In this document: positions 1 to 11,378 of the stretch, in pieces
Layout of the letters: each line of letters begins with the position of its first letter
Position numbering within the stretch: the first letter of the stretch is position 1
NCBI RefSeq assembly: GCF_001510665.1
Contig: NZ_LMTI01000004.1
Coordinates: forward strand, 1-64,000
Source: Bacillus sp. FJAT-27445
GTDB taxonomy: Bacteria; Bacillota; Bacilli; Bacillales; Cytobacillaceae
DNA length: 64,000 bases
Reading direction: 5' to 3'
Position numbers and translations under genes: made by a program
The notes under the pieces: generated by a model
What the model was told of the DNA's origin: nothing
The model's input: only the letters and a program-made list of their open reading frames with translations
Databases searched by the model: none

Positions 1-62
1 AAGCTTCTCAGCGCCGATGGTAGTTGGGGCCTTGCCCCTGTGAGAGTAGGACGCTGCCGGGC
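1..62 (+). rRNA. rrf: 5S ribosomal RNA, 3' part (5' truncated by window)
   Basis: The first 62 bases match the 3' half of Bacillus 5S rRNA, including the conserved AGCGCCGATGGTAGT segment and the GTGAGAGTAGGACGC segment. The 5' half lies outside the window. A Rho-independent terminator follows directly, so this is the end of an rRNA operon with no tRNA genes after 5S. The exact 3' end is inferred from the expected pairing with the missing 5' end and may be off by a few bases. Confidence 0.93.
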
Positions 63-70
63 AACGCGAA

Positions 71-100
71 AGGCAACCTTATATAGGGTTGCCTTTTTTG
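71..100 (+). terminator. Rho-independent terminator of the rRNA operon
   Basis: An 8-bp perfect stem (AGGCAACC / GGTTGCCT, 71-78 with 87-94) is followed by a T-run. It lies just after the 5S rRNA end. Confidence 0.9.
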
Positions 101-278
101 TGTTTCCACGTAACATGAATGGTTCAATGAAAAAGCTTTAAGCATAATTCTTTTTAAAGGTATCAAAATTACCCTGCCTTCTCGTAACTGATAAACTCCT
201 TATACTTGCCAAAAGGAGGTAACATTAACTCCCTGAAAAATGGGTAAATGGACAGAAAGAGAGAAGGAGGACAACTTT

Positions 279-962
279 ATGTATGGTACCATAGCCTTAA
301 AACTGGGAGTGGGCTTTTTTGCCTTGGTTGTAGTAACAAGGCTACTGGGCAAAAAAGAAATGTCCCAGCTCACCCCTTACGATTTTGTTTTTGCTATTTT
401 ATTAGGTGGAATTATTGAGGAATCCATATATGACGAAAAAGTTTCCATTTTTCATGTTTTGTTTGGGGTAGCAGTATGGGGAAGCCTCAGTTTTATTGTA
501 GAGAAGCTTTCCGAAAAATTCGAATGGATACGAACCCCGCTTACTGGTAAGGCATCCGTACTAATTAAAGATGGAGAAATCAACCATAAGGAAATGAAAA
601 AAAATCAGCTCGAAATGGAACAACTTAGGGCGCTTCTTCGCTCCCAGGGAGTATTCTCATTACAAGAAGTAAAATATGTCTTCATGGAAACAGGCGGACA
701 AATCAGCATAATGAAAAAAGCCTCTGCTGATACGGTGACTCCAGAAATGTTGAATATAAAGGCCAAGGATGTGGATCCTTCGTTATTGTTGATTGATGAA
801 GGGGAAATCAATAAAGAGGATCTAAAGGAAGCCGGCAAGGATGAAAAGTGGCTTAGGGACGAGCTTGAGAAAGAAGGCATATCAACAATTAAGGAAGTTT
901 ATTATGCCGAATGGTCGCCACAGGAGGGCTTTTATATAAAGGTATATGAGAAAGAGCAATAG
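279..962 (+). CDS. DUF421 (YetF-like) membrane protein
   Basis: The 227-residue protein has hydrophobic N-terminal segments (about residues 3-22 and 32-75) followed by a soluble C-terminal YetF-like domain. It shows the family hallmark pattern RLLGKKEMSQLTPYDFV near residue 20. B. subtilis has several paralogues (YetF, YkjA, YrbG, YdfS type); some have been linked to spore or membrane functions, but the biochemical role is not established. I chose ATG 279 because AGAAGGAGG at 262-270 sits at ideal spacing. An upstream in-frame ATG at 240 lacks such a site and would add a non-hydrophobic leader. A hairpin terminator follows, so it is probably monocistronic. Confidence 0.88.
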   Translation: MYGTIALKLGVGFFALVVVTRLLGKKEMSQLTPYDFVFAILLGGIIEESIYDEKVSIFHVLFGVAVWGSLSFIVEKLSEKFEWIRTPLTGKASVLIKDGEINHKEMKKNQLEMEQLRALLRSQGVFSLQEVKYVFMETGGQISIMKKASADTVTPEMLNIKAKDVDPSLLLIDEGEINKEDLKEAGKDEKWLRDELEKEGISTIKEVYYAEWSPQEGFYIKVYEKEQ

Positions 963-968
963 GCAATT

Positions 969-1001
969 GGAAGTGCAGGTAAATCCCCTGCACTTCCTTT
1001 C
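969..1001 (+). terminator. Rho-independent terminator after the DUF421 gene
   Basis: An 11-bp stem (GGAAGTGCAGG / CCTGCACTTCC) is followed by a short T-rich tail. Confidence 0.85.
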
Positions 1002-1050
1002 GTTTGGAAAGATTGGGGTATAATAAGAAAAAAATGAGAGGGAGATTTGT

Positions 1051-1236
1051 ATGGGGAAAAAAATGATATTTGAGGTTAAGGATAATGAGACCATTGATAG
1101 CTGTCTTAAACGGATGGAGGAGCAGGGGTATGTCCCAGTGAGAAGAATGGAAAAACCAGTATTTAAGGAGCAAGGAAATGAGGTTGTCCCGGCTGGAAGG
1201 CAAATCCTATTCGAAGGAAAACCAAAAGATAAATAA
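1051..1236 (+). CDS. yebG: NETI motif-containing protein (YebG-like)
   Basis: A 61-residue protein containing the name-giving NETI tetrapeptide (residues 12-15) followed by the family pattern of a short helix and a PVRRMEKPVF segment. In B. subtilis yebG lies immediately upstream of the purE-purK-purB operon. Here it is immediately upstream of purB, which supports orthology and shows the conserved left flank of the purine locus. The function is unknown. GAGGGAG (1038-1044) precedes ATG 1051, and a TATAAT at 1019-1024 is a plausible -10 element. Confidence 0.85.
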   Translation: MGKKMIFEVKDNETIDSCLKRMEEQGYVPVRRMEKPVFKEQGNEVVPAGRQILFEGKPKDK

Positions 1237-1312
1237 ACACGAACAATTAATATAATAATTTCAAAAACGTTCGCTAATTGGTTTGACAGCTTCTGTGCAA
1301 GGCTGATAAGAT
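1234..1312 (+). promoter_or_regulatory. PurR operator (two inverted PurBoxes) and sigma-A promoter of purB
   Basis: CGAAC at 1240-1244 and inverted GTTCG at 1269-1273 are separated by 24 bases, the same spacing I recall for the B. subtilis pur operon control region. They are followed by TTGACA (1283-1288), an 18-bp spacer and an extended -10 TGATAAGAT ending at 1312. PurR represses such promoters and releases with PRPP. The B. subtilis operon also has a guanine riboswitch in its leader. Here only about 75 nt separate the -10 from the purB start and I see no purine-aptamer architecture. Confidence 0.85.
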
Positions 1313-1392
1313 AGGAATGGATTTGCCCATAACCGACAGTGCAACTGGGCCAATGGAGGAAATGTAATTTACCATAAAAAGGGGGAAACGCA

Positions 1393-2685
1393 ATGATTGA
1401 CCGTTACTCTAGGCCGGAAATGGCTGAAATTTGGGAAGAGAATAACCGTTTTGCGGCATGGCTTGAGGTTGAAATACTTGCCTGTGAAGCGTGGGCTGAA
1501 CTTGGGGATATCCCTCTTGAGGATGTCCGCAAAATCCGTGAAAATGCCAGGTTTGATGTGGACCGTATTAAAGAAATTGAAGAAGAAACAAGGCATGACG
1601 TAGTGGCGTTTACAAGAGCGGTATCAGAAACGCTTGGAGAGGAAAAGAAATGGGTCCATTATGGCCTTACATCGACCGATGTTGTTGACACAGCCCTCTC
1701 GTATTTGATTAAGCAAGCCAATGAAATTATCAGGTTGGATATTGAACGTTTTATTGCCATTTTAAAAGAAAAGGCACAGGAACATAAATATACGGTTATG
1801 ATGGGGAGAACCCACGGAGTCCATGCTGAACCGACAACGTTTGGACTGAAGCTTGCCCTCTGGCATGAAGAAATGAAGCGTAATTTAGATCGCTTCAATG
1901 ATGCGGCAAAAGGCATTGAGTTTGGTAAAATTTCAGGTGCAGTTGGTACATATGCGAATATTGACCCTTTTGTCGAAAAGTATGTATGTGAAAAGCTTGG
2001 CCTCACGGCTGCTCCAATTTCAACACAGACGCTACAAAGGGACAGGCACGCCAACTATATGTCTGTACTAGCGCTTATTGCTACGTCAATTGAAAAATTC
2101 GCGGTGGAAGTTCGAGGCCTGCAAAAAAGCGAGACCCGTGAGGTTGAGGAATTTTTTGCAAAGGGGCAGAAGGGTTCTTCCGCAATGCCGCATAAACGCA
2201 ATCCGATTGGTTCGGAAAACATGGCCGGACTTTCAAGGGTGATCCGTGGACACATGCTAACGGCGTATGAAAATGTCCCTCTGTGGCATGAACGGGATAT
2301 CTCCCATTCGTCCGCTGAACGAATTATCCTGCCTGATGCAACGATTCTCCTGAATTATATGCTTAACAGGTTCGGAAACATCATCAAAAATTTGACAGTC
2401 TATCCGGAAAACATGAAGCGGAATATGGATCGGACCCTCGGGTTGATTTATTCGCAGCGGGTGTTGCTGGCATTGATTGAAAAAGGCCTTTCCCGCGAAG
2501 AAGCATATGATACAGTCCAGCCAAGGGCAATGGAGGCCTGGGAGAAACAGGTTCATTTCAGAAATCTCCTTGATGAGGACGAACGGATTACAAAGTATCT
2601 TTCAGCCGAGGAACTTGATGATTGCTTTGACTACAGCTATCATCTTCAGCATGTGGATACCATTTTCGATAGGCTCGGCTTGTAG
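1393..2685 (+). CDS. purB: Adenylosuccinate lyase
   Basis: The 430-residue enzyme cleaves SAICAR to AICAR in de novo purine synthesis and adenylosuccinate to AMP in the IMP-to-AMP branch. The fumarase/aspartase-superfamily signature [11 protein letters not shown] is intact around residue 260, and the TSTDVVDTA and [14 protein letters not shown] segments carry the expected active-site residues. Length and start match B. subtilis PurB; AAAAGGGGG precedes ATG 1393. It sits alone behind a PurR-regulated promoter. The usual neighbours purE and purK before it, and purC-purD after it, are absent here. A terminator follows at once, so the transcript encodes only purB. Confidence 0.97.
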   Translation: MIDRYSRPEMAEIWEENNRFAAWLEVEILACEAWAELGDIPLEDVRKIRENARFDVDRIKEIEEETRHDVVAFTRAVSETLGEEKKWVHYGLTSTDVVDTALSYLIKQANEIIRLDIERFIAILKEKAQEHKYTVMMGRTHGVHAEPTTFGLKLALWHEEMKRNLDRFNDAAKGIEFGKISGAVGTYANIDPFVEKYVCEKLGLTAAPISTQTLQRDRHANYMSVLALIATSIEKFAVEVRGLQKSETREVEEFFAKGQKGSSAMPHKRNPIGSENMAGLSRVIRGHMLTAYENVPLWHERDISHSSAERIILPDATILLNYMLNRFGNIIKNLTVYPENMKRNMDRTLGLIYSQRVLLALIEKGLSREEAYDTVQPRAMEAWEKQVHFRNLLDEDERITKYLSAEELDDCFDYSYHLQHVDTIFDRLGL

Positions 2686-2707
2686 GGAATTAATGGAGTA
2701 ATAGAGT

Positions 2708-2745
2708 GAAGCATTTATCCGGTCCAGGGTAAATGCTTTCTTTAT
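2708..2745 (+). terminator. Rho-independent terminator after purB
   Basis: A stem GAAGCATTTATCC / GGGTAAATGCTTTC (one G-T pair) is followed by TTTATTTT. It ends the purB transcript where the rest of the purine operon would be in B. subtilis. Confidence 0.85.
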
Positions 2746-2911
2746 TTTGGTAGACCTTTCTTTTAAAATTGCTCAACAATTCACAAATAGTTAATTTACT
2801 CTGCAATTCACTTCTCCATGAAATGATAGAATATGGTAATATAAAATGTAAGGGCTTTCTTAAAATAATTAAATTTAAATAGAGATCCTCTTGTTAAAGG
2901 GAGTGAATTAA

Positions 2912-4654
2912 ATGGAGCAGCGCTACAGATGGAAAAACAAACATTTGCGGGAGCATATTGATGTCTTGGACGGCAAGCTTTCGCCGACAATCCTCCTAAA
3001 AAACGCAACCTACCTTAACCAGACGTTCCGGAGATGGATGGAGGCGAATATTTGGATTTATGATGACAGGATTGTGTATGTAGGCGATAAAATGCCGGAG
3101 AAACTTGTGAATTGCAGCACAATCGATTGTTCGGGGCAATTCATTGTACCGGGTTATATAGAGCCGCATGCCCATCCGTTTCAATTATACAATCCTCACT
3201 CTTTTGCTGCTTATGCATCAGGGAGGGGTACCACCACTATTATTAATGATAATATGTCACTGGTGCTGCATCTAAACAAGCAACGGGCTTTTTTGTTGAT
3301 GAAGGATTTGCGGAGCATCCCTGCCAGTATGTTCTGGTGGTGCCGGTTCGATCCCCAGACAGAAATCCTGAATGAGGAAGAGGTATTTTCCCATAGCCAT
3401 ATTAAATCGTGGCTGGAGCATGATGCAGTCCTGCAGGGTGGAGAACTGACCGGTTGGCCGAAACTGCTTGCAGGCGATGATATGATGCTCCACTGGATAC
3501 AGGAAGCGAAAAGGATGAGAAAGCAAATTGAAGGGCATTTTCCCGGAGCTTCAGAGAAAACTCTGGCAAAAATGATGCTTTTAGGCGCAGATTCCGACCA
3601 TGAAGCTATGACAGGGAAGGAAGTCTTTGACAGGCTTATGCACGGATATACCGTTTCCCTAAGGCACTCATCCATCCGCCCGGACTTGCCGAATCTGCTG
3701 GATGATATGAAACGGCTCGGGATTACAGCTTATGATCATTTGCTGTTTACGACGGATGGATCCTCATCTGGGTTTTACAAGGACGGGATTATCGATCAAA
3801 TGATCAAAATTGCAATTGATAAGGGCATCCCGGTTATTGATGCTTATAATATGGCGACAATCAATCCGGCGAGGCATTACAATATTAGCCATATCCATGG
3901 CAAAATCGCAACTGGAAGAATTGCCAACATCAACATCCTCTCAAGCATGGAGGAGCCATGCCCGGTTTCCGTCCTGGCAAAAGGAAAATGGGTCAAACGG
4001 GATGGTGAAATTATCAGAGATTCGTTTAACAGCCTGGATTGGAATGAGTATGGACTGGATCCGCTCCGTCTCGACTGGGAGCTTACGCCGGATGACCTTC
4101 AGTTCTCAATGCCTTTTGGGATTAAAATGGAGAATGCCGTCATTACAAAGCCTTATTCCATTTCGCTTGAGGTTTCAAGGGACCAGTTATCTGACAGCCA
4201 TGATGAATGCTTCTTTATGCTGATAGACCGGCATGGGAAGTGGCGGATCAATACCCTTTTAAAAGGATTTGCCAACAGGCTTCAGGGAATGGCCAGCTCT
4301 TTCTCGAACACTGGGGACATTATCCTTATTGGCAAAAGCAAAGCCGACCTCCTCTGTGCCTTTAACCGGATGAAGGAAATAGGCGGCGGAATTGTTGTCT
4401 CTGAAGGCGGGCAGGTTATATGCGAGCTGCCGTTAAAGATCGGGGGATTGATGACCGAGCTGCCGCTTGAGGAACTCATGGATATTGAAAAAGTCCTGCT
4501 GGAAGTTTTGCGAAAGAGGGGTTATGCCTACTCGGACCCTATCTATAGCCTGCTGTTCTTTTCTTCGACCCATTTGCCATATATCCGGATTACCCAGCAA
4601 GGAATGTATGATGTTATGAATAAAATGGTACTCTTTCCGTCAATAATGCGTTAA
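2912..4654 (+). CDS. yerA: Adenine deaminase-like amidohydrolase (YerA)
   Basis: A 580-residue amidohydrolase-superfamily protein homologous to adenine deaminases (AdeC) and, by length and locus, to B. subtilis YerA. The metal-binding HxH (EPHAHP, about residue 90), an HGY segment and the conserved IDAYNMATINPARHY segment are visible. The family deaminates adenine to hypoxanthine, but the YerA branch is not proven to do so. ATG 2912 is preceded by AAAGGGAGTG. In B. subtilis it lies just downstream of the purine operon. Here it follows the lone purB, so a purine-salvage role is attractive but inferred. Confidence 0.88.
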   Translation: MEQRYRWKNKHLREHIDVLDGKLSPTILLKNATYLNQTFRRWMEANIWIYDDRIVYVGDKMPEKLVNCSTIDCSGQFIVPGYIEPHAHPFQLYNPHSFAAYASGRGTTTIINDNMSLVLHLNKQRAFLLMKDLRSIPASMFWWCRFDPQTEILNEEEVFSHSHIKSWLEHDAVLQGGELTGWPKLLAGDDMMLHWIQEAKRMRKQIEGHFPGASEKTLAKMMLLGADSDHEAMTGKEVFDRLMHGYTVSLRHSSIRPDLPNLLDDMKRLGITAYDHLLFTTDGSSSGFYKDGIIDQMIKIAIDKGIPVIDAYNMATINPARHYNISHIHGKIATGRIANINILSSMEEPCPVSVLAKGKWVKRDGEIIRDSFNSLDWNEYGLDPLRLDWELTPDDLQFSMPFGIKMENAVITKPYSISLEVSRDQLSDSHDECFFMLIDRHGKWRINTLLKGFANRLQGMASSFSNTGDIILIGKSKADLLCAFNRMKEIGGGIVVSEGGQVICELPLKIGGLMTELPLEELMDIEKVLLEVLRKRGYAYSDPIYSLLFFSSTHLPYIRITQQGMYDVMNKMVLFPSIMR

Positions 4655-4718
4655 AATAATAAAGTGAACATAGAATATTACGGCTTAGACAGATAGATGC
4701 ACAAACAGGGGTGTGAGG

Positions 4719-5765
4719 ATGAGGAAATGGTCTTTGGCGGCGGCAGCAATGTTGTTGCTGTTATCTGCATGCAGCGACAAGGCGCCACCGAAGGATTTGG
4801 CAAAGGGCGGAAAAAAAGCTGTAGCCGCAAAAAAGGTGGAACATCCGGTACAAGAACTTCCTTTTTCATATCCGCTTACAGGAATTGGTTCACAAACAGA
4901 ACCGAATAATAGGGCATTTTCAGTTGTAGTCAACAATTTTCCAAAGGCCCGCCCGCAGACTGGATTGAACCAGGCGGATATTGTCTATGAATTGCTTGCT
5001 GAAGGGGACATTACCAGATTCCTTGCTATTTACCAGAGCGAAAAGCCTGAAACCATTGGGCCTGTCAGAAGCGCAAGGGATTATTACGTCGAAATCGCAA
5101 AAGGGCTTGATAGCATCTTTATCGCTCACGGTTATAGTGTCGAAGCAAAGAAAATGCTGAATTCAGGTTATATCGATAACCTGAATGGCATGGTTTATGA
5201 TGGGACACTTTTTAAAAGGGCAAGTTTCAGGAGACCACCGCACAATTCGTACATTCCCTATGAAAATATGGTCAAGGGCGCCGAAAGGAATGGCTTTAAG
5301 CTATCCCCTGCACCAAAGCCCTTTAAGTTCCTTACGGAGCAGGAGGTTGCGAACATCGAAGGCAGGATTGCGCTTTCGGCGTTTGTGTCGTATGGAACGA
5401 AAAGGTATTCCCCGACATATAAATACGATCCTGAAATCGGAAAATATAAGCGGTACATCAATGGTGAGCTAATGGCTGATTTGGAATCGAAGCAACCAAT
5501 CCTGCTAGACAATGTTCTCATCGTGGAAATGGTCCATACATCTGCAGGGCCGGGCGGTCTTCGTGATATCGATTTGAAAAGCGGGGGCAAAGGATACCTT
5601 TTGCAAAAAGGAAAGCTTACAGAGGTTGACTGGGTGAATGACGAGGGAAGGATTATTCCTGTAAATAGTGGGAACGAGGCCGGCCTTGTCCCAGGGAAAA
5701 CCTGGGTTAATATTATTCCATCGAATCCAGGACTCTCCAAAAGTGTCACCATTGAAGAAAATTGA
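4719..5765 (+). CDS. yerB: DUF3048 lipoprotein (YerB)
   Basis: A 348-residue secreted lipoprotein. A basic N-terminus, a hydrophobic stretch and the lipobox LLSAC (Cys at about residue 19) mark it for lipid anchoring outside the membrane. The rest matches the DUF3048 family, with the typical segment on interfering with or observing proteins (QTGLNQADIVYELLAEG, GPVRSARDYYVE). Function is unknown. ATG 4719 is preferred over GTG 4713 because AGGGGTG at 4707-4713 fits the former; both are in frame. It is conserved between yerA and yerC, as in B. subtilis. Confidence 0.87.
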   Translation: MRKWSLAAAAMLLLLSACSDKAPPKDLAKGGKKAVAAKKVEHPVQELPFSYPLTGIGSQTEPNNRAFSVVVNNFPKARPQTGLNQADIVYELLAEGDITRFLAIYQSEKPETIGPVRSARDYYVEIAKGLDSIFIAHGYSVEAKKMLNSGYIDNLNGMVYDGTLFKRASFRRPPHNSYIPYENMVKGAERNGFKLSPAPKPFKFLTEQEVANIEGRIALSAFVSYGTKRYSPTYKYDPEIGKYKRYINGELMADLESKQPILLDNVLIVEMVHTSAGPGGLRDIDLKSGGKGYLLQKGKLTEVDWVNDEGRIIPVNSGNEAGLVPGKTWVNIIPSNPGLSKSVTIEEN

Positions 5766-5832
5766 ATTTCTAACTAATTCTTATACAAGAGAACGGCAAT
5801 ATACATTTTTTATTCCAAGGGGGTAAAACAAT

Positions 5833-6147
5833 ATGCAAATCAATAAGCTAAGGGGAAAAGAACTCGATCAGCTGTTCAATTCAATCCTCACATTGAAAGA
5901 TCTTGAGGAGTGCTACCGCTTTTTTGATGATCTTTGCACGGTGAATGAAATACAGTCCCTTTCCCAACGGCTTGAAGTGGCGAGGATGCTGCGTGAAGGG
6001 AAGACGTACCACAAGATAGAAAAAGAAACAGGAGCAAGCACAGCGACAATTTCACGGGTTAAGCGCTGCCTTAACTACGGGAACGATGCTTATGAAATGG
6101 TCCTAGACAGGGTCACGGAGCCCGCTGTAACGGGTACAGAAGAATAA
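5833..6147 (+). CDS. yerC: YerC/TrpR-related HTH protein
   Basis: A 104-residue, wholly helical protein of the YerC/YecD family, related to the Trp repressor DNA-binding domain. The helix-turn-helix is visible around residues 55-85 (EGKTYHKIEKETGASTATISRVKRCLNYG). The regulated genes are unknown. AGGGGG (5818-5823) precedes ATG 5833, and a terminator follows. The gene order yerB-yerC-pcrB matches B. subtilis except that yerD is missing. Confidence 0.9.
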   Translation: MQINKLRGKELDQLFNSILTLKDLEECYRFFDDLCTVNEIQSLSQRLEVARMLREGKTYHKIEKETGASTATISRVKRCLNYGNDAYEMVLDRVTEPAVTGTEE

Positions 6148-6156
6148 ACAACGATG

Positions 6157-6190
6157 GAAGGCCGGGGCAAAGCTTCGGCTTTCTTTTATT
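6157..6190 (+). terminator. Rho-independent terminator after yerC
   Basis: A stem GAAGGCCG / CGGCTTTC (with a G-T pair) is followed by TTTTATTT. Confidence 0.75.
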
Positions 6191-6312
6191 TATGTGGGTC
6201 TCCTCCCTAACTGGTTATCATTTCTACAACGGCTTTTCCTTCGTTTTCTTTTTTTATCGTTTTGGCAAATGTTATAATGTACTAATGGAATAGTGAATGG
6301 AGGATTTTTTGC

Positions 6313-7005
6313 ATGTACGATTTTCGTGAGTGGCGCCATGTGTTCAAGCTTGACCCGGCCAGGGAGATAACGGATCCAGACTTGGAGGCAATTTGTGAAT
6401 CCGGCACCGATGCGGTGATTGTCGGCGGAACGGACGGGGTGACACTGGAAAGGGTTCTTGATCTGATGGCAAGAATTCGCCGCTTTACAGTTCCATGCGT
6501 CCTGGAGGTCTCGAACCTTGAATCGGTTACGCCGGGATTCGATCTTTATTTTGTCCCATCCATCCTGAATAGCAGGGACCCAAAATGGATTAACGGCCTG
6601 CATTTTGAAGCGGTCAAGGAATTTGGGGATATAATGGACTGGGAAGAGTTCGCAATGGAAGCTTATGTTATCCTCAATAAGGATTGCAAGGCAGCGAGGC
6701 TGACACAGGCTGACACGGAATTGTCTCCGGAAGACATTAGGGCCTACGCGATGATGGCGGAAAAAATGTTCGGCATGCCAATATTTTACCTCGAATACAG
6801 TGGTACATATGGCAATCCGGAAATGGCAGCTGCTGCCAAAAGTGGCCTTGATAAAGCAGTGCTTTTCTATGGAGGCGGTATCCGTACAAAGGAACAGGCT
6901 GAAGAAATGGCAGCACATGCAGATGTCATTGTTGTTGGTAATGTTATTTATGAAGACCTCAGTAAAGCGCTTGAAACAATCAAAGCAGTGAAAATTGAAA
7001 AATAG
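6313..7005 (+). CDS. pcrB: Heptaprenylglyceryl phosphate synthase
   Basis: A 230-residue TIM-barrel prenyltransferase. It condenses heptaprenyl diphosphate with sn-glycerol-1-phosphate, a bacterial counterpart of archaeal GGGP synthase. The phosphate-binding glycine segments [12 protein letters not shown] (near residue 35) and [15 protein letters not shown] (near residue 185), and YLEYSGTYG (near residue 160), are conserved. GGAGG at 6299-6303 precedes ATG 6313. It is followed by pcrA and ligA as in B. subtilis. The product is a peripheral enzyme working at the membrane with a lipid substrate. Confidence 0.95.
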   Translation: MYDFREWRHVFKLDPAREITDPDLEAICESGTDAVIVGGTDGVTLERVLDLMARIRRFTVPCVLEVSNLESVTPGFDLYFVPSILNSRDPKWINGLHFEAVKEFGDIMDWEEFAMEAYVILNKDCKAARLTQADTELSPEDIRAYAMMAEKMFGMPIFYLEYSGTYGNPEMAAAAKSGLDKAVLFYGGGIRTKEQAEEMAAHADVIVVGNVIYEDLSKALETIKAVKIEK

Positions 7006-7073
7006 CTGCATTTTTAGGATAAAGAGCTTACAATAAAAACAGAACATATGTTTTCTTATAGGCGGTGGAGAGA

Positions 7074-9314
7074 ATGCAATACCTGAAGGATAAATTACTT
7101 GGGGGCCTTAACCCCGAACAGCAGGCGGCTGTTAAGGCAACGGACGGCCCTTTGCTGATCATGGCTGGAGCAGGGAGCGGCAAGACAAGGGTTTTGACCC
7201 ACCGGATAGGGTACCTGATGCTCGAAAAGTCGGTCAATCCCTACAATATTTTGGCAATCACCTTTACAAATAAGGCCGCCCGCGAAATGAGGGACAGGAT
7301 TTCGAGGTTGATGGGCGGAGTCGCTGAGGAAATTTGGATTTCGACGTTCCACTCGATGTGTGTCCGGATTTTGCGAAGGGATATTGACCGTCTTGGATTT
7401 AACCGTAACTTTACCATCCTTGACACGACCGATCAGCAATCGGTTATTAAAGGTATCCTAAAGGATCTGAACATGGATCCAAAGCAATTTGACCCAAGGG
7501 CAATCCTTGGCTCGATTTCCTCGGCTAAAAATGAATTAATTGGTCCCAGCGAATATGAAAATGCTGCCGGAAGCTACATAGAGCAGAAGGTCGCCAACGT
7601 ATATAAGGAGTACCAAAAGCGGCTCCGCAAAAACAATGCCCTCGATTTTGACGATTTGATCATGTTGACAATCCAACTGTTCAAGCAGGTTCCCGAGGTG
7701 CTTGAAAAATATCAGCGCAAGTTTCAGTATATCCATGTCGATGAGTACCAGGATACGAACAGGGCGCAGTACATGCTTGTTAAAATGCTCGCGGCTAGAT
7801 TCAAGAACCTGTGCGTTGTCGGTGATTCGGACCAGTCAATTTACAAATGGCGCGGGGCAGACATTGCGAATATCCTCTCGTTCGAGAAGGATTATCCGAA
7901 TGCCAAGGTCATTTTGCTGGAGCAAAATTACCGTTCGACCAAACGGATTTTGTTGGCGGCTAACGAAGTCATCGCCAAAAACATGAACCGGAAGCCGAAA
8001 AATTTGTGGACGGAGAACCAGGAAGGGAATAAACTCGTCTATTATCGTGCAGACAGTGAACAGGGCGAGGCGCAATTTGTTGCCGGAAAAATCAAGGAAC
8101 TTGTTGATTCCGGCGATTACAGCGCATCTGACATCGCCATCCTCTACCGGACAAACGCGCAGTCGCGTGTCATGGAAGAAGTGTTGTTGAAGTCAGTCAT
8201 TGACTACCAGATTGTCGGCGGCATCAAGTTCTATGACAGGAAAGAAATCAAGGACATTCTTGCTTATTTGAGGCTTATCTCCAACCCGGACGATGACATC
8301 AGCTTGCTTCGGGTCATCAATGTGCCAAAGCGGGCAATCGGGGCGACGTCGGTTGATAAAATCATTGATTTTGCCAATCTGCATGACCTGACGCTCTACC
8401 AGGCGCTTGAGTCTGTGGAACTGATCGGCCTTAGCCCAAAAACGGCCAAAGCCGCAGCCGAATTCCGTGACATCATCGCCAATTACACAAGGATGCAGGA
8501 ATTCCTTTCTGTAACCGAAATCGTGGAAGATTTATTGGATAAATCAGGATATATGGACATGCTCCAGGCGGAGAAGTCGCTTGAGGCTCAGAGCAGGATG
8601 GAAAACCTTGAGGAATTGCTCTCTGTTACAAAAAGTTTTGAAGAGACTAGCGAGGATAAGACGCTTGTCGCTTTCTTGACAGATCTGGCCCTTGTTGCCG
8701 ATATCGATTCGATGAATGACGAGCCGGAGAAAACTGAAAAGGTGACGTTGATGACACTTCATTCCGCCAAGGGGCTTGAATTTCCTGTCGTATTCCTAAT
8801 AGGCCTTGAGGAAGGGGTCTTCCCTCATAACCGATCTTTGGTTGATGAGGGAGAAATGGAGGAAGAGCGGCGGCTTGCCTACGTTGGCATCACCAGGGCA
8901 GAGGAGTATTTATTTATAACAAACGCCCAATTGAGGACACTGTACGGACGGACGAATATGAATCCTCCGTCCAGGTTTATTAAGGAAATTCCCTCCGATT
9001 TACTTGAAGTCATTGAAATAGCGGAGAAAAGATTCAGTCCTTCAGTGGGCAGGTTTGGAAACGCTGGACCTTCTCGCCAAGTTGCTGTAAATCAACAGCC
9101 AACAATTCGAAAACCGGTCACTCGCCCGGCTGCTTCGGGAGGGGAGTCGATTGCCTGGCGCGCAGGCGACAAGGCTGAGCATGGCAAATGGGGAATCGGC
9201 ACGGTTGTAGGCGTAAGGGGCGAGGGAGACGGAATGGAACTTGATATTGCTTTTCCAAGTCCCGTGGGAGTAAAACGGCTCCTGGCAAAGTTTGCCCCTG
9301 TCAAAAAAGTTTAG
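7074..9314 (+). CDS. pcrA: ATP-dependent DNA helicase PcrA
   Basis: A 746-residue superfamily 1 3'-5' helicase acting in DNA repair, rolling-circle replication and removal of RNA polymerase or RecA from DNA. Motif I (AGAGSGKT), motif Ia ([12 protein letters not shown]), motif II (VDEYQDTN), motif III ([14 protein letters not shown]), motif IV (EQNYRST), motif V (LHSAKGLEF) and motif VI (YVGITRAE) are all intact. The C-terminal Tudor-like RNA polymerase-interaction domain ([15 protein letters not shown]) is present. I chose ATG 7074 by similarity to B. subtilis PcrA and because GGTGGAG precedes it; the longer GTG 7065 overlaps that site. Confidence 0.97.
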   Translation: MQYLKDKLLGGLNPEQQAAVKATDGPLLIMAGAGSGKTRVLTHRIGYLMLEKSVNPYNILAITFTNKAAREMRDRISRLMGGVAEEIWISTFHSMCVRILRRDIDRLGFNRNFTILDTTDQQSVIKGILKDLNMDPKQFDPRAILGSISSAKNELIGPSEYENAAGSYIEQKVANVYKEYQKRLRKNNALDFDDLIMLTIQLFKQVPEVLEKYQRKFQYIHVDEYQDTNRAQYMLVKMLAARFKNLCVVGDSDQSIYKWRGADIANILSFEKDYPNAKVILLEQNYRSTKRILLAANEVIAKNMNRKPKNLWTENQEGNKLVYYRADSEQGEAQFVAGKIKELVDSGDYSASDIAILYRTNAQSRVMEEVLLKSVIDYQIVGGIKFYDRKEIKDILAYLRLISNPDDDISLLRVINVPKRAIGATSVDKIIDFANLHDLTLYQALESVELIGLSPKTAKAAAEFRDIIANYTRMQEFLSVTEIVEDLLDKSGYMDMLQAEKSLEAQSRMENLEELLSVTKSFEETSEDKTLVAFLTDLALVADIDSMNDEPEKTEKVTLMTLHSAKGLEFPVVFLIGLEEGVFPHNRSLVDEGEMEEERRLAYVGITRAEEYLFITNAQLRTLYGRTNMNPPSRFIKEIPSDLLEVIEIAEKRFSPSVGRFGNAGPSRQVAVNQQPTIRKPVTRPAASGGESIAWRAGDKAEHGKWGIGTVVGVRGEGDGMELDIAFPSPVGVKRLLAKFAPVKKV

Positions 9315-9354
9315 CGTGTATTAAACGATTGAATTTTACGAAAAGAGGGATTGA

Positions 9355-11361
<2,007 letters not shown>

Positions 11362-11378
11362 TAAGAGGTGCAGGAAAC

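Noticed and set aside
1313-1392. Guanine riboswitch in the purB leader
   Set aside because: The leader is only about 75 nt and lacks the two conserved loop sequences of purine aptamers. There is no room for aptamer plus expression platform.
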